DNA from: Bacteroides sp.
Lineage (GTDB): Bacteria > Bacillota > Clostridia > Lachnospirales > Lachnospiraceae
Assembly: GCA_023666705.1 (NCBI GenBank)
Contig: JAMPBO010000006.1
Location: 96,461 to 160,460 of the forward strand
DNA: 64,000 nucleotides
Direction of reading: 5' to 3'
Shown here: one piece after another, positions 16,447 through 25,815 of the stretch
How the letters are laid out: every line of letters begins with the position of its first letter
Position numbering within the stretch: position 1 is the first letter of the stretch
The notes under the pieces: generated by a model
Databases searched by the model: none
What the model was told of the DNA's origin: nothing
The model's input: the letters and a program-made list of their open reading frames with translations, nothing else
Program-made: the position numbers and the translations under genes

Positions 16447-18684
16447 ATGAAGAAAGCAAGGAGAAAGGCAATACTGGTCCTGTTGATATTTCTGGCTCTG
16501 TTGGCAGGTGGTATCTACATGGCAGCATATGGTGTAGGAGGAAATGAAGCAGGAAAAGCAGCAAATATTCCTTTGGGTCTTGATTTGCAGGGCGGTCTTA
16601 GTGTGACGTACCGGATTGTTACACCGGGTGCCTCCGAGGAACAGATTAATGCGACCGTTGATAAGCTTCAGCGGAGAGTTGATACCTATAGCTCAGAGGG
16701 TGAGGTTTATCCTGAGGGGGATGACAGAATAACCGTTGAGGTTCCGATAAAGGATGCGGAGAAAATGGATGCATATGCAATTCTTGAGGAGCTCGGACAG
16801 CCGGGTACCTTGGAATTCCTTGACTCTGAAAACTTTGAACTGTGGGCAGCCGGGGAGGAGTATGAGTATGTCGTAAACGGTGCGGACATCAAAAATGCAG
16901 ATGCAGGCGTTGATGATTCGGGCGTTGCCCAGGATTATGTGGTACAGCTTCAGTTTACTGATGAAGGAACCAAGAAGTTTGCAAAGGCAACAGCAGAAAA
17001 TATCGGAAAGCCAATTTATATTATATATGACAATCAGGTGCAAAGCTACCCTACCGTCCAGACCGAAATAACAGACGGTAATGCGGTTATCAACGGAATG
17101 GAGGACTATGACAGGGCAAAGCAGCTTGCAGACACTATCAAAATAGGAGCACTTCCGCTTGAGCTTGAACAGCTCCAGTACAATATCGTAGGTGCCAAGC
17201 TTGGCACGGAGGCAATTTCAACCAGTATCAAGGCAGGCGTTATCGGTCTTGGAATCGTATGCCTGCTCATGATGATTATATATCTTGTGCCTGGCTTTAT
17301 CGCATCTATTGCACTTGTTGCATATGTTGTGCTTATGCTGCTATTTTTGAACATCAGAAGTGTTGTTCTTACTCTGCCGGGACTTGCAGGTATTGTGCTT
17401 TCCATCGGTATGGCGGTTGATGCAAATGTTATTATCTTTACCCGTATCAAGGAGGAAATTGCGGCAGGTAAAAATGTAAAAACAGCAGTTTCGTCAGGAT
17501 TTTCCAAGGCACTTTCTTCCATCCTTGACGGAAACATAACAACCTTGATTGCGGCATTTGTGCTTATGGCACTTGGAACAGGAAGCATTAAGGGATTTGC
17601 AAATACACTTGTAATCGGTATTCTGCTTTCCATGTTTACGGCACTTGTCATTACAAAGCTGCTGTTAAATGTAGCGGTTAATCTGGGTATTACAAATAAA
17701 AAGTGCTATGGACAGGCAAAGGAACCAAAGGTACGGAACTATGTAAAGAATTCCAAAGTATGCTTTGCCATATCTGCGGCACTCATTATACTTGGACTTG
17801 TTTTCCTTCCGATTAACAAGTCAAGGGATGGACAAATATTAAACTTTAGTCTTGAGTTTACCGGCGGAGCATCCACGACCGTAGAATTTACGGAGCAGTA
17901 TGATTTGGCACGTGTGGAAAATGAAATTATCCCTGTCATTGTTGAAAATACGGGACTTAGTGCAGGTGATATTCAGATACAGACTGTTGAGGGAACCAAT
18001 CAGGTTATCTTTAAGACCATCGACCTTTCCGTGGATGACGGTAACAAGGAGGACAGTGCTTCTGCAACGGATGCGGCAGAGCAGAACATAAACGAGGGCG
18101 GACTGGAAAAGGTAATCAGGGATAACTTTGAGGTTGTTTCTGTAAGTACAAGTAATATCGGTTCTACGATAAGCGGAGAAATGAGAAAGGATGCCATCGT
18201 TGCAATTATCGTTGCATCCATACTGATGCTGATATATATTGCAATAAGATTTTCGGATGTGAAGTTTGGTGCCAGTGCGGTGCTTGCACTGATACATGAC
18301 GTTATGGTAGTCTTTATGCTATACTCGGTTGCGAGTTTATCCGTCGGCAATACATTTATAGCATGTATGCTTACGATTGTCGGTTACTCCATCAATGCAA
18401 CAATTATCATATTTGACCGTATCAGGGAAAATATGAAGCTGATGGGCAGGGATGACTTGGAAAATGTTGTAAATACAAGTATTTCCCAGACATTTACAAG
18501 AACGATTTACACTTCACTGACCACGTTTGTCATGGTACTGGTGCTCTTTATCATGGGTGTGGCTTCCCTGAAGGAATTTACACTCACGTTGATGGCAGGT
18601 ATCCTGTGTGGTGCATACTCGTCCGTATGTATTACGGGTCCACTTTGGTATATGCTGAAAAAGAAATTTACAAAGAGTGCATAA
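16447..18684 (+). CDS. secDF: Protein translocase subunit SecDF (fused)
   Basis: 745 residues in a single chain, where E. coli has separate SecD and SecF. The SecD half (residues ~1-430) opens with a membrane helix and GLDLQGGLSVTY, then the P1 periplasmic domain and VDANVIIFTRIKEE. The SecF half (~440-745) contains FSLEFTGGASTTVEF and a second membrane block with SINATIIIFDRIREN. Twelve helices are expected. It uses the proton gradient to help pull proteins out of SecYEG. GGAG lies 8 bases before the ATG. Its position next to SCIFF genes is recurrent in Clostridia and may mean shared expression more than direct function. Confidence 0.95.
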   Translation: MKKARRKAILVLLIFLALLAGGIYMAAYGVGGNEAGKAANIPLGLDLQGGLSVTYRIVTPGASEEQINATVDKLQRRVDTYSSEGEVYPEGDDRITVEVPIKDAEKMDAYAILEELGQPGTLEFLDSENFELWAAGEEYEYVVNGADIKNADAGVDDSGVAQDYVVQLQFTDEGTKKFAKATAENIGKPIYIIYDNQVQSYPTVQTEITDGNAVINGMEDYDRAKQLADTIKIGALPLELEQLQYNIVGAKLGTEAISTSIKAGVIGLGIVCLLMMIIYLVPGFIASIALVAYVVLMLLFLNIRSVVLTLPGLAGIVLSIGMAVDANVIIFTRIKEEIAAGKNVKTAVSSGFSKALSSILDGNITTLIAAFVLMALGTGSIKGFANTLVIGILLSMFTALVITKLLLNVAVNLGITNKKCYGQAKEPKVRNYVKNSKVCFAISAALIILGLVFLPINKSRDGQILNFSLEFTGGASTTVEFTEQYDLARVENEIIPVIVENTGLSAGDIQIQTVEGTNQVIFKTIDLSVDDGNKEDSASATDAAEQNINEGGLEKVIRDNFEVVSVSTSNIGSTISGEMRKDAIVAIIVASILMLIYIAIRFSDVKFGASAVLALIHDVMVVFMLYSVASLSVGNTFIACMLTIVGYSINATIIIFDRIRENMKLMGRDDLENVVNTSISQTFTRTIYTSLTTFVMVLVLFIMGVASLKEFTLTLMAGILCGAYSSVCITGPLWYMLKKKFTKSA

Positions 18685-18688
18685 CGTA

Positions 18689-18730
18689 AAAGAACAAAGG
18701 GGTTGGCGGCAGCCGACTCCTTTGTTCTTT
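18689..18730 (+). terminator. Strong hairpin terminator after secDF
   Basis: A 19-bp stem (18689-18707 with 18712-18730, containing G-U pairs) encloses the loop GGCA. It starts with AAAGAACAAAGG and ends TCCTTTGTTCTTT, so it could work on both strands. It closes the SCIFF-secDF transcript. Confidence 0.9.
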
Positions 18731-18737
18731 CATAAGA

Positions 18738-18950
18738 AATAGGCAATTGCGAAATGTCATATTATCGAAAAGTAGTTGTACAATATAGACAATATCGCAA
18801 GCAAGGTGCTTTGGAACCGCCGGTGCTTAGCGAGGTCTTTTCGAGCTTAGCACCGTTGCGAGTGACAAGCAGCGAAAGCGTGCCTTGTGGTGATATTGTC
18901 TATATTGAACAACGAATGTTTGAAAAGATAGCATTTCGCAATTGCCTATT
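18738..18950. mobile_element. MITE-like palindromic element with 19-bp inverted repeats
   Basis: The 213-bp element begins AATAGGCAATTGCGAAATG and ends with its exact reverse complement (18932-18950). CATAAGA flanks both sides (18731-18737 and 18951-18957) and can be read as 7 to 9 bp, the hallmark of a target-site duplication. A second perfect inverted pair, CAATATAGACAATATC with GATATTGTCTATATTG, lies inside, and the centre is also imperfectly self-complementary, so the transcript would fold into one long hairpin. No transposase is encoded. It sits between the secDF terminator and recJ. The family is not recognised. Confidence 0.8.
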
Positions 18951-18977
18951 CATAAGAAACATATGATGAGGGAATGT

Positions 18978-20753
18978 ATGGATGCAAAATGGACAGTCTG
19001 TGGCAAAAGGGCAGACTTTAAAGGAATAGGCGAAAAGTTTGGCATTGACCAGGTGATTGCCCGTGTGATAAGAAACCGTGACGTAATCGGCGATGCTGCC
19101 ATTGATATGTATTTAAACGGTACACTTGACATGGTTCATGACCCACGGCTGATGGCAGACATGGAACGGGGCTGTCAGATTATGGCGGAAAAGATACGTG
19201 AAGGAAAATCCATAAGGATTATATCCGACTACGATGTGGATGGCGTGATGTCCAATTACATTTTGCTTGACGGACTGAGACGCTTAGGGGCAAAGGTTAC
19301 ATATGAAATACCTGACAGAGTGACGGATGGATATGGAATCAATGAGCGTATGATTGAAGATGCGTATCGGGACGGCGTTGACACCATTATAACCTGTGAC
19401 AATGGAATTGCCGCATTTCCTGCCATATCACTTGCAAAAAAGTACGGCATGACCATTATTGTCACTGACCATCATGATATTCCATATGAGATAGACGGGG
19501 GAAACAACCGACAGTATAAGCTGGTGGATGCAGATGCGGTTATTGACATTAAGCGGGAGGATTGCAGTTATCCCTACAAGGGGCTTTGCGGTGCCGGTGT
19601 CGCATATAAATTTATACGGTGTCTTTACGATACGGTGGGAGCATCGTGGGAGGATCCGGAACGGTATATTGAAATGCTGGCGATTGCTACCCAGTGTGAT
19701 GTGATGGAGCTTACCGATGAAAACAGAATCTATGTCAGGGAGGGGCTGAAGCTGCTCCAACGGACAAAAAATATAGGCTTGAAATGTTTGATTGACCAAA
19801 ATGGGCTGGCAGGGAAGCAGATTTATTCCTATCATCTGGGTTTTGTCCTGGGACCATGCATCAATGCCGCAGGCAGGCTGGAAAGTGCACGTGAGGGGCT
19901 GGAGCTTCTCTTGTGTGGGGATGAGGCGGAGGCTATGAAAATGGCTGCTTCGCTTATGGAACTTAACACAAAACGAAAAGGGATGACCAATGATGGCGTT
20001 TTGGATGCAGTCAGGGAGGTGGAAGACGGGTTAAGGGATGATACGGTTTTAGTCATCTATCTGCCAAAGCTCCATGAAAGTCTTGCAGGCATAGTTGCAG
20101 GCAGAATCAGGGAACAATATTATAAGCCTGTGTTTGTCATGACGGATTCAGAGGAAGGAATGTTAAAGGGTTCGGGGCGTTCCATCGAGGGCTACCACAT
20201 GTTTGATGCCCTCAGTGAAATAAAAGATATTTTGGAAAAGTTTGGCGGGCATGCACTTGCGGCAGGGCTTTCCATTCGGGCGGACAGACTTTCGGATATG
20301 AGAAGACTGTTAAATGAAAATCAACGACTGACCGAAGAACAGCTTACACCTGTTGTAAAAATTGATGTTCCGATGCCGATATCGTACCTGTCCATTCCGT
20401 TGGTGGAGCAGCTAAAGCTGCTTGAGCCGTTTGGCAAGGGAAATGAAAAGCCTTTGTTTGCACAGGCACGGCTTGGCATAAAATCTGCAAGAGTGTTTGG
20501 TGCCGACGGCAGATATATCCGGATTTGCTTTCAGGATGAAGATGGAGCTACCATGGAGGCAGTGGATTTCGACGGAATTCAGTTTCAGGAATGTATAAAA
20601 GTGTGGTTTAATGACGAAGAATGTGGTAAAATATTAAAAGGTTTGCCCAACCAGATAAAACTGGATGTGGCATATTATCCTGATATCAATGAATATGGGG
20701 GTAGAAGGACAGTTCAGATTAAACCGGTAATGTACCGGAAAAGTGCAGATTGA
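18978..20753 (+). CDS. recJ: Single-stranded-DNA exonuclease, RecJ family
   Basis: 591 residues from the ATG at 18978 (GAGGGA at 18968-18973); earlier in-frame ATGs at 18963 and 18966 lie just after the inserted element. DHH phosphoesterase motifs are IISDYDVDGVMS, TCDNGI, VTDHHDIP and GPCINAAGRL, followed by a DHHA1-type region with GSGRSIEGYHMFDAL and GGHALAAGLS. RecJ degrades single-stranded DNA 5' to 3' in recombination and repair. The terminal OB-like part is short relative to long RecJ forms. It is first in a recJ-apt-rsh run common in Clostridia. Confidence 0.92.
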   Translation: MDAKWTVCGKRADFKGIGEKFGIDQVIARVIRNRDVIGDAAIDMYLNGTLDMVHDPRLMADMERGCQIMAEKIREGKSIRIISDYDVDGVMSNYILLDGLRRLGAKVTYEIPDRVTDGYGINERMIEDAYRDGVDTIITCDNGIAAFPAISLAKKYGMTIIVTDHHDIPYEIDGGNNRQYKLVDADAVIDIKREDCSYPYKGLCGAGVAYKFIRCLYDTVGASWEDPERYIEMLAIATQCDVMELTDENRIYVREGLKLLQRTKNIGLKCLIDQNGLAGKQIYSYHLGFVLGPCINAAGRLESAREGLELLLCGDEAEAMKMAASLMELNTKRKGMTNDGVLDAVREVEDGLRDDTVLVIYLPKLHESLAGIVAGRIREQYYKPVFVMTDSEEGMLKGSGRSIEGYHMFDALSEIKDILEKFGGHALAAGLSIRADRLSDMRRLLNENQRLTEEQLTPVVKIDVPMPISYLSIPLVEQLKLLEPFGKGNEKPLFAQARLGIKSARVFGADGRYIRICFQDEDGATMEAVDFDGIQFQECIKVWFNDEECGKILKGLPNQIKLDVAYYPDINEYGGRRTVQIKPVMYRKSAD

Positions 20754-20786
20754 TATGGAAATAATGATGGATAAGGAGCTGATATC

Positions 20787-21311
20787 GTGAAAAAGGTTGA
20801 AGATTATATTAAGAGTATTCCTGATTTTCCAAAAGAGGGAATCATATTCAGGGACGTGACAAGCGTATTGGAAAGTCCGGAGGGCTTTGCCCTTGCCATG
20901 GATGCCATGAATCAGGAGCTGGAGGGACTTGATTACGATTATATTGCAGGCATAGAATCCAGAGGCTTCATATTTGGAGCGGGTATTGCATATATGAATA
21001 AAAAAGGATTTATTCCAGTCAGAAAAAAGGGAAAGCTTCCGAGAGAAACCATAGAGATGGGATATGACCTCGAATACGGACAGGCAGTGATTGAGATGCA
21101 CAAGGATGCAATCAAGCCGGGAGATAAGGTTGTCCTTATCGATGACCTGATTGCCACGGGCGGCACAGTGGAAGCTGCGGCAAAGCTTGTGGAACAGCTT
21201 GGCGGAGAAGTAGTAAAGATGGTGTTTCTCATAGAATTGGTTGACTTAAAGGCAAGAGATTTACTCACAAAATACGACATAGCATCGGTTGTGAAATATG
21301 AGGGCGAGTAA
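20787..21311 (+). CDS. apt: Adenine phosphoribosyltransferase
   Basis: 174 residues, the usual length for this enzyme. It starts at GTG (20787) with AAGGAG 8 bases upstream. Diagnostic motifs are IPDFPKEGIIFRDVT, GIESRGFIFG, FIPVRKKGKLP and the PRPP loop VVLIDDLIATGGT. It makes AMP from adenine and PRPP (purine salvage, cytoplasm). It lies between recJ and the ppGpp synthetase gene. Confidence 0.97.
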   Translation: MKKVEDYIKSIPDFPKEGIIFRDVTSVLESPEGFALAMDAMNQELEGLDYDYIAGIESRGFIFGAGIAYMNKKGFIPVRKKGKLPRETIEMGYDLEYGQAVIEMHKDAIKPGDKVVLIDDLIATGGTVEAAAKLVEQLGGEVVKMVFLIELVDLKARDLLTKYDIASVVKYEGE

Positions 21312-21315
21312 CATA

Positions 21316-21331
21316 TACGGTATATACCGTA
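21316..21331. promoter_or_regulatory. Perfect 16-bp palindrome before rsh
   Basis: TACGGTATATACCGTA is a perfect palindrome 4 bases after the apt stop and 16 bases before the rsh ATG. It could be a dimeric regulator site or a short mRNA hairpin near the rsh ribosome binding site. No regulator is assigned. Confidence 0.4.
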
Positions 21332-21347
21332 GAAAGAAGTGATTGGT

Positions 21348-23612
21348 ATGGCAGAGGAAATGAAAAAACAAGAGGCTCTGAAAAAGGAGCTGAGCAAGCC
21401 GGATGATTTTACGCCGCCGGAGGTATTATATGATAAGCTGATTGACACCATAAAAAGATATCATCCATCCTCTGATGTTTCGTTGATTGAAAAGGCATAC
21501 AAAATTGCCTATGAGGCACATAAAAATCAGCTTAGAAAATCCGGGGAGCCTTATATTATCCACCCGCTATGTGTGGCAATTATTTTGGCGGAGCTTGAGC
21601 TGGACAAGGAGACTATCGTAGGCGGAATTCTCCATGATGTAGTTGAGGATACGGTTATGACCATAGACGAGATTGCAACTGAATTTTCGGACGAGATTGC
21701 ACTTCTTGTTGATGGCGTTACAAAGCTTACACAGCTGGATTTGTCGCAGGATAAGATTGAGATTCAGGCTGAAAACCTGCGTAAGATGTTCCTTGCCATG
21801 GCAAAGGATATTCGGGTTATCCTGATAAAACTGGCGGACCGTCTCCACAATTTGAGAACCCTGCAGTATCAGTCGCCAAGTAAACAGATTGAAAAAGCAC
21901 GTGAGACAATGGATATCTATGCGCCAATCGCACACAGGCTTGGTATATCCAAGATAAAAATTGAGCTGGATGATTTATCCATGAGCTACCTTTATCCTGA
22001 CGTGTATAAGTCACTGAAGGAGGAGGTCAATACAAGACTTTCCTCAGGCGAGGAATTTATCAAAAATATTGTAAACGAAGTATGCGAATATATGAAGGAA
22101 TCGGACATCAAGTGTGAGGTTGATGGCAGGGTGAAGCATTTATTCAGTGTGTACAAGAAAATGATTACCCAGAACAAGACTCTCGACCAGATATATGATA
22201 TTTATGCCATACGAATTAAGGTTGATACGGTGCGAGACTGCTATGCGGCACTCGGTACGATACATGAGAAATATAAACCGATTCCGGGCAGATTTAAGGA
22301 TTATATTGCCATGCCGAAGGAAAACATGTACCAGTCCCTGCATACAACTCTAATCGGTCCGGGCGGTAAGCCATTCGAGATACAGATACGAACCTATGAA
22401 ATGCATAAAACTGCCGAGTATGGTATTGCTGCACACTGGAAGTATAAGGAGGGACCTGTCAACCAGAAGGAGCAGGAGGAGCAGAAGCTGAGCTGGCTCA
22501 GACAGATTTTGGAGTGGCAGACGGATACGGCGGACAACAAGGAGTTTATGAGCTTTGTAAAGACGGATTTGGATTTGTTCTCCGACCAGGTGTATTGTTT
22601 TACGCCTGCAGGTGATGTAAAAAATCTGCCGAAGGGATCCACACCGATTGATTTTGCCTATAGTATTCACACTGCTGTGGGCAACAAAATGATAGGGGCA
22701 CGTGTAAATGGACGGCAGGTGCCAATTGAGACGGAGCTTCACAACGGTGACAGGGTAGAAATTATAACCTCACAGAACAGTAAGGGGCCAAGTCATGACT
22801 GGCTATCCCTTGTCAAGAGCTCACAGGCAAAAACAAAGATTAACCAGTGGTTCCGCATTGAAAATAAGGTTGATAATATACAAAAGGGAAAGGATGCCAT
22901 AGCTGCCTATTGTAAGTCAAAGTCCATTGCACTTTCAGATATCCTTGCACCTGAGCTTAAGGAAAGCGTGTTAAAGAAATACAATTTCACTACATGGGAT
23001 GCACTTCTTGCATCCGTCGGTCATGGAGGCATGAAAGAGGGGCAGGTTGTAAACCGGCTGCTTGAGGAATATAACAAGGAGCAGGCAGAAAAGGTTACGG
23101 AGGAGCAAATCGTTGACAAGATTAATACACCCGGACGTGGAACTGCACTTCCAAAGGGTGGCATTGTCGTAAAGGGAATTGATGATGTGGCGGTGCGTTT
23201 TTCCAAGTGCTGCACTCCTGTACCAGGCGATGAGATAGTTGGTTATATTACAAGGGGAAGAGGTGTTTCCATTCACCGTACCGACTGTATCAATGTTCTT
23301 TGCATGGACGAGTTTGACAGGGAGCGTCTGATTGAGGCAGATTGGGCGGATGGACCGTCGCAGGTATCCAATCTGTACAGTACGGAGATTATCATATATG
23401 CTTCCGAGAGCACGGGACTTGTGTTTGAGCTGTCTAAAATATTTAATGAGGAAAATATAAATTTAACAGGTATGAATGTGAGAACAAGCAAGCAGGGAAA
23501 GGCAACCGTGTTAGTGAAGTTCGAAATTCGTTCCAAGGAGCAGTTGACAAAGCTTATCGCAAAAATTCGTTCCATTGAGGGCGTTATTGATATAGAGAGG
23601 GCTGCAGGCTAA
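21348..23612 (+). CDS. rsh: Bifunctional (p)ppGpp synthetase/hydrolase, RelA/SpoT
   Basis: 754 residues from the ATG at 21348 (a GTG at 21339 is possible; the Shine-Dalgarno match is weak either way). Domain order is the long Rsh type: HD hydrolase (~50-200) with HPLCVA and LHDVVEDT, synthetase (~240-370) with YDIYAIRI and MPKENMYQSLHTT, TGS (~395-455) with YCFTPAGDVKNLPKG, then a zinc-finger/helical region (CCTPVPGD) and C-terminal ACT (VSNLYSTEIII onward). Both active sites look complete, so it should make and break the stringent alarmone. The window carries a second small HD hydrolase at 48336. Confidence 0.96.
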   Translation: MAEEMKKQEALKKELSKPDDFTPPEVLYDKLIDTIKRYHPSSDVSLIEKAYKIAYEAHKNQLRKSGEPYIIHPLCVAIILAELELDKETIVGGILHDVVEDTVMTIDEIATEFSDEIALLVDGVTKLTQLDLSQDKIEIQAENLRKMFLAMAKDIRVILIKLADRLHNLRTLQYQSPSKQIEKARETMDIYAPIAHRLGISKIKIELDDLSMSYLYPDVYKSLKEEVNTRLSSGEEFIKNIVNEVCEYMKESDIKCEVDGRVKHLFSVYKKMITQNKTLDQIYDIYAIRIKVDTVRDCYAALGTIHEKYKPIPGRFKDYIAMPKENMYQSLHTTLIGPGGKPFEIQIRTYEMHKTAEYGIAAHWKYKEGPVNQKEQEEQKLSWLRQILEWQTDTADNKEFMSFVKTDLDLFSDQVYCFTPAGDVKNLPKGSTPIDFAYSIHTAVGNKMIGARVNGRQVPIETELHNGDRVEIITSQNSKGPSHDWLSLVKSSQAKTKINQWFRIENKVDNIQKGKDAIAAYCKSKSIALSDILAPELKESVLKKYNFTTWDALLASVGHGGMKEGQVVNRLLEEYNKEQAEKVTEEQIVDKINTPGRGTALPKGGIVVKGIDDVAVRFSKCCTPVPGDEIVGYITRGRGVSIHRTDCINVLCMDEFDRERLIEADWADGPSQVSNLYSTEIIIYASESTGLVFELSKIFNEENINLTGMNVRTSKQGKATVLVKFEIRSKEQLTKLIAKIRSIEGVIDIERAAG

Positions 23613-23646
23613 GTTGTTTTAAGATGAATTCAAAGAGGAGATATCA

Positions 23647-24279
23647 ATGGCAAATATAATCGTTATTACAAATATGCTTGGTTCGTTTGCAACCAATTGT
23701 TATACAATCGCAAACACGGATACGAGGGAGGCGGTTATCGTAGACCCTGCTGACAGAGCGGATTTTCTTGTACAGATGTACAAAAACCAGAACTTAAATC
23801 CGATTGCCGTATTGCTTACCCATGGACATGCGGACCATATCGGGGCACTTCCGGGTATCAGGAAGGCTTACCCTGACATTACGGTATATGCGGGAAAGGC
23901 GGAGGAGGCACTTCTCAAAAATCCGTCAACCAATCTTTCTGCCACGTTCGGTTATCCGACAGAGGTAGAAGCGGACAAATATGTGGAGGATGGCGATGTA
24001 ATAGAACTCTTAGGCGTGGAGATTACATGTATTCATGTTCCAGGGCATACAATTGGAGGAACCTGCTATTACATTGCGGAGCAGGAGGTACTGTTTTCAG
24101 GTGATACCTTATTTGCAGGAAGCATCGGACGCTCTGATTTTCCGACAGGCGATGAGCGGGCACTTTTGGAAAATATTGAAAAGAAGCTTTTCGTGTTGCC
24201 TGATCATGTGACGGTATATCCGGGACACAATGCAAGAACAACCATAAAACGGGAGAGAGAGACAAATCCATATTTTTAG
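23647..24279 (+). CDS. MBL-fold metallohydrolase, glyoxalase II-like
   Basis: 210 residues with the metallo-beta-lactamase motif THGHADHIGA (HxHxDH), VPGHTIGG for the next metal His, FSGDTLFAGSIGRSD for the bridging Asp, and YPGHNARTT. This is the YcbL/glyoxalase II-like class acting on thioesters such as S-lactoylglutathione; the physiological substrate in this organism is not readable. It is soluble. It lies 34 bp after rsh, preceded by AGAGGAG, and is commonly found between rsh and hemZ in Clostridia. Confidence 0.9.
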   Translation: MANIIVITNMLGSFATNCYTIANTDTREAVIVDPADRADFLVQMYKNQNLNPIAVLLTHGHADHIGALPGIRKAYPDITVYAGKAEEALLKNPSTNLSATFGYPTEVEADKYVEDGDVIELLGVEITCIHVPGHTIGGTCYYIAEQEVLFSGDTLFAGSIGRSDFPTGDERALLENIEKKLFVLPDHVTVYPGHNARTTIKRERETNPYF

Positions 24280-24369
24280 CATATACCAGTTTATGAATGT
24301 TATTTTTGGTTTATACAATAGTCGTTAATGCGATACAAAATATGGATGTTTAGTATAAAGGTATGGGAC

Positions 24370-25812
24370 ATGATACAGCTTGTTCAGAATAAACAGGATT
24401 ACAACAATGATTTAAGAGCCATGCTGATGGCTTTTTTTCCCCGAAAAAAGATAATGGAAAAGCTGCCTGCGGGACAGACTGCAGAGCTTGTCATGGAAGT
24501 GCGTTATGAGTGCGGCGTGACGGTATTAAGCTTACGTGGGGCAGGTGGATTTGAGGCACAAAAAACACTCGACATGGATTACCGTCTGAGGGACAGCTTC
24601 CGGAACGGACTTAAAATGGCAGCCTACGAGCTTTTGTGCGGGTTCACAAAAAGGACCCTTCCGTGGGGTGACCTTACAGGGGTCAGACCTACAAAAATTG
24701 CAATGAAGCAGCTTAAAAATGGTGCGGACATTGACAGTACAGTAAGACATTATATCAGGGAATATGGTGTGTCCGAAAAAAAGGCAAGGCTTGGTACTCT
24801 GATTGCAGGGCATGAGCTTACGCTAACCTCAGATTTTGATTTTGAGCGGGATTACTGCCTTTATATTGGAATCCCATTTTGTCCAAGCAGGTGTCTTTAC
24901 TGCTCTTTTACTTCTTATCCGATTGAAGTATACAGGAAACAGGCAAAGCTGTATATAGAGAGGCTTAAGGAGGAGATAAGCACTGTAAAGGATATGCTGC
25001 ATGACGGAAGACGGCTTGTTTCCATCTATATAGGAGGCGGCACACCCACATCCATCAGCCATGAGCTTTTGGACGAGCTGCTTACCCATATTGACGCTGT
25101 ATTTGACAGAACATTCTTAAAGGAATATACGGTTGAGGCAGGCAGACCTGACAGCCTTACGGAAGCGAAGCTTAAGGTGTTAAAGGCACATGGGATAACG
25201 AGAATCAGCATCAATCCCCAGACAATGAACGATGCCACTCTTGAGAAAATTGGGCGGGCACACACATCTGCACAAACGGAGGCGGCATTTCGGCTTGCAC
25301 GGGCGTGCGGCTTTGACAATATAAACATGGATATAATAGCAGGACTTCCTGGTGAGGACATTGACAGTATGGAACACACGCTGGCGAGGCTCAAAAGGCT
25401 TAGTCCTGAGAGTATAACAGTTCATTCCCTTGCAATAAAGCGGGCGGCAAATTTAAACCATCAGATGGACGAATTTGCAGGGGAGATACATCGTGACACG
25501 GACCGGATGTTAGATGCGGTGGGCGATGTGGCGGCATCCCTTAACATGGAGCCGTATTATCTTTACAGACAAAAAAATATCGGCGGTAATCTGGAAAATG
25601 TGGGGTATGCCCTACCGGGTAGGGAATGTCTTTACAACATTCTTATCATGGAGGAGCTGACAGACATTATTGCGTTAGGTGCAGGTGCATCCACAAAGCT
25701 TACCTTCCATAAGGAAAACAGGGTAGAACGGACTGAAAACTGTAAATCGGTTGACGACTACATAGAACGGCTGGATGAGATGCTGGACAGAAAAAGGAAG
25801 CTGCTGTTGTGA
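24370..25812 (+). CDS. hemZ: Coproporphyrinogen III dehydrogenase-like radical SAM protein HemZ
   Basis: 480 residues from the ATG at 24370 (AAAGG about 8 bases upstream; earlier ATGs at 24328 and 24346 lack a site). The N-terminal ~160 residues are the HemZ-specific region with PWGDLTGVRPTK. The radical SAM motif is PFCPSRCLYCSF (CX3CX2C), followed by YIGGGTPTS and GLPGED. This fits the HemN/HemZ family, which can oxidise coproporphyrinogen anaerobically, although many HemN-like proteins are HemW chaperones; activity is therefore inferred. Its stop is only 3 bp from the end of the convergent AraC gene, with no terminator visible. Confidence 0.88.
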   Translation: MIQLVQNKQDYNNDLRAMLMAFFPRKKIMEKLPAGQTAELVMEVRYECGVTVLSLRGAGGFEAQKTLDMDYRLRDSFRNGLKMAAYELLCGFTKRTLPWGDLTGVRPTKIAMKQLKNGADIDSTVRHYIREYGVSEKKARLGTLIAGHELTLTSDFDFERDYCLYIGIPFCPSRCLYCSFTSYPIEVYRKQAKLYIERLKEEISTVKDMLHDGRRLVSIYIGGGTPTSISHELLDELLTHIDAVFDRTFLKEYTVEAGRPDSLTEAKLKVLKAHGITRISINPQTMNDATLEKIGRAHTSAQTEAAFRLARACGFDNINMDIIAGLPGEDIDSMEHTLARLKRLSPESITVHSLAIKRAANLNHQMDEFAGEIHRDTDRMLDAVGDVAASLNMEPYYLYRQKNIGGNLENVGYALPGRECLYNILIMEELTDIIALGAGASTKLTFHKENRVERTENCKSVDDYIERLDEMLDRKRKLLL

Positions 25813-25815
25813 TAT

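Noticed and set aside
18754-18966. 70-codon open frame across the MITE-like element
   Set aside because: It lies almost wholly inside the palindromic element, has no recognised domain, and its start has no ribosome binding site. It is most likely chance.
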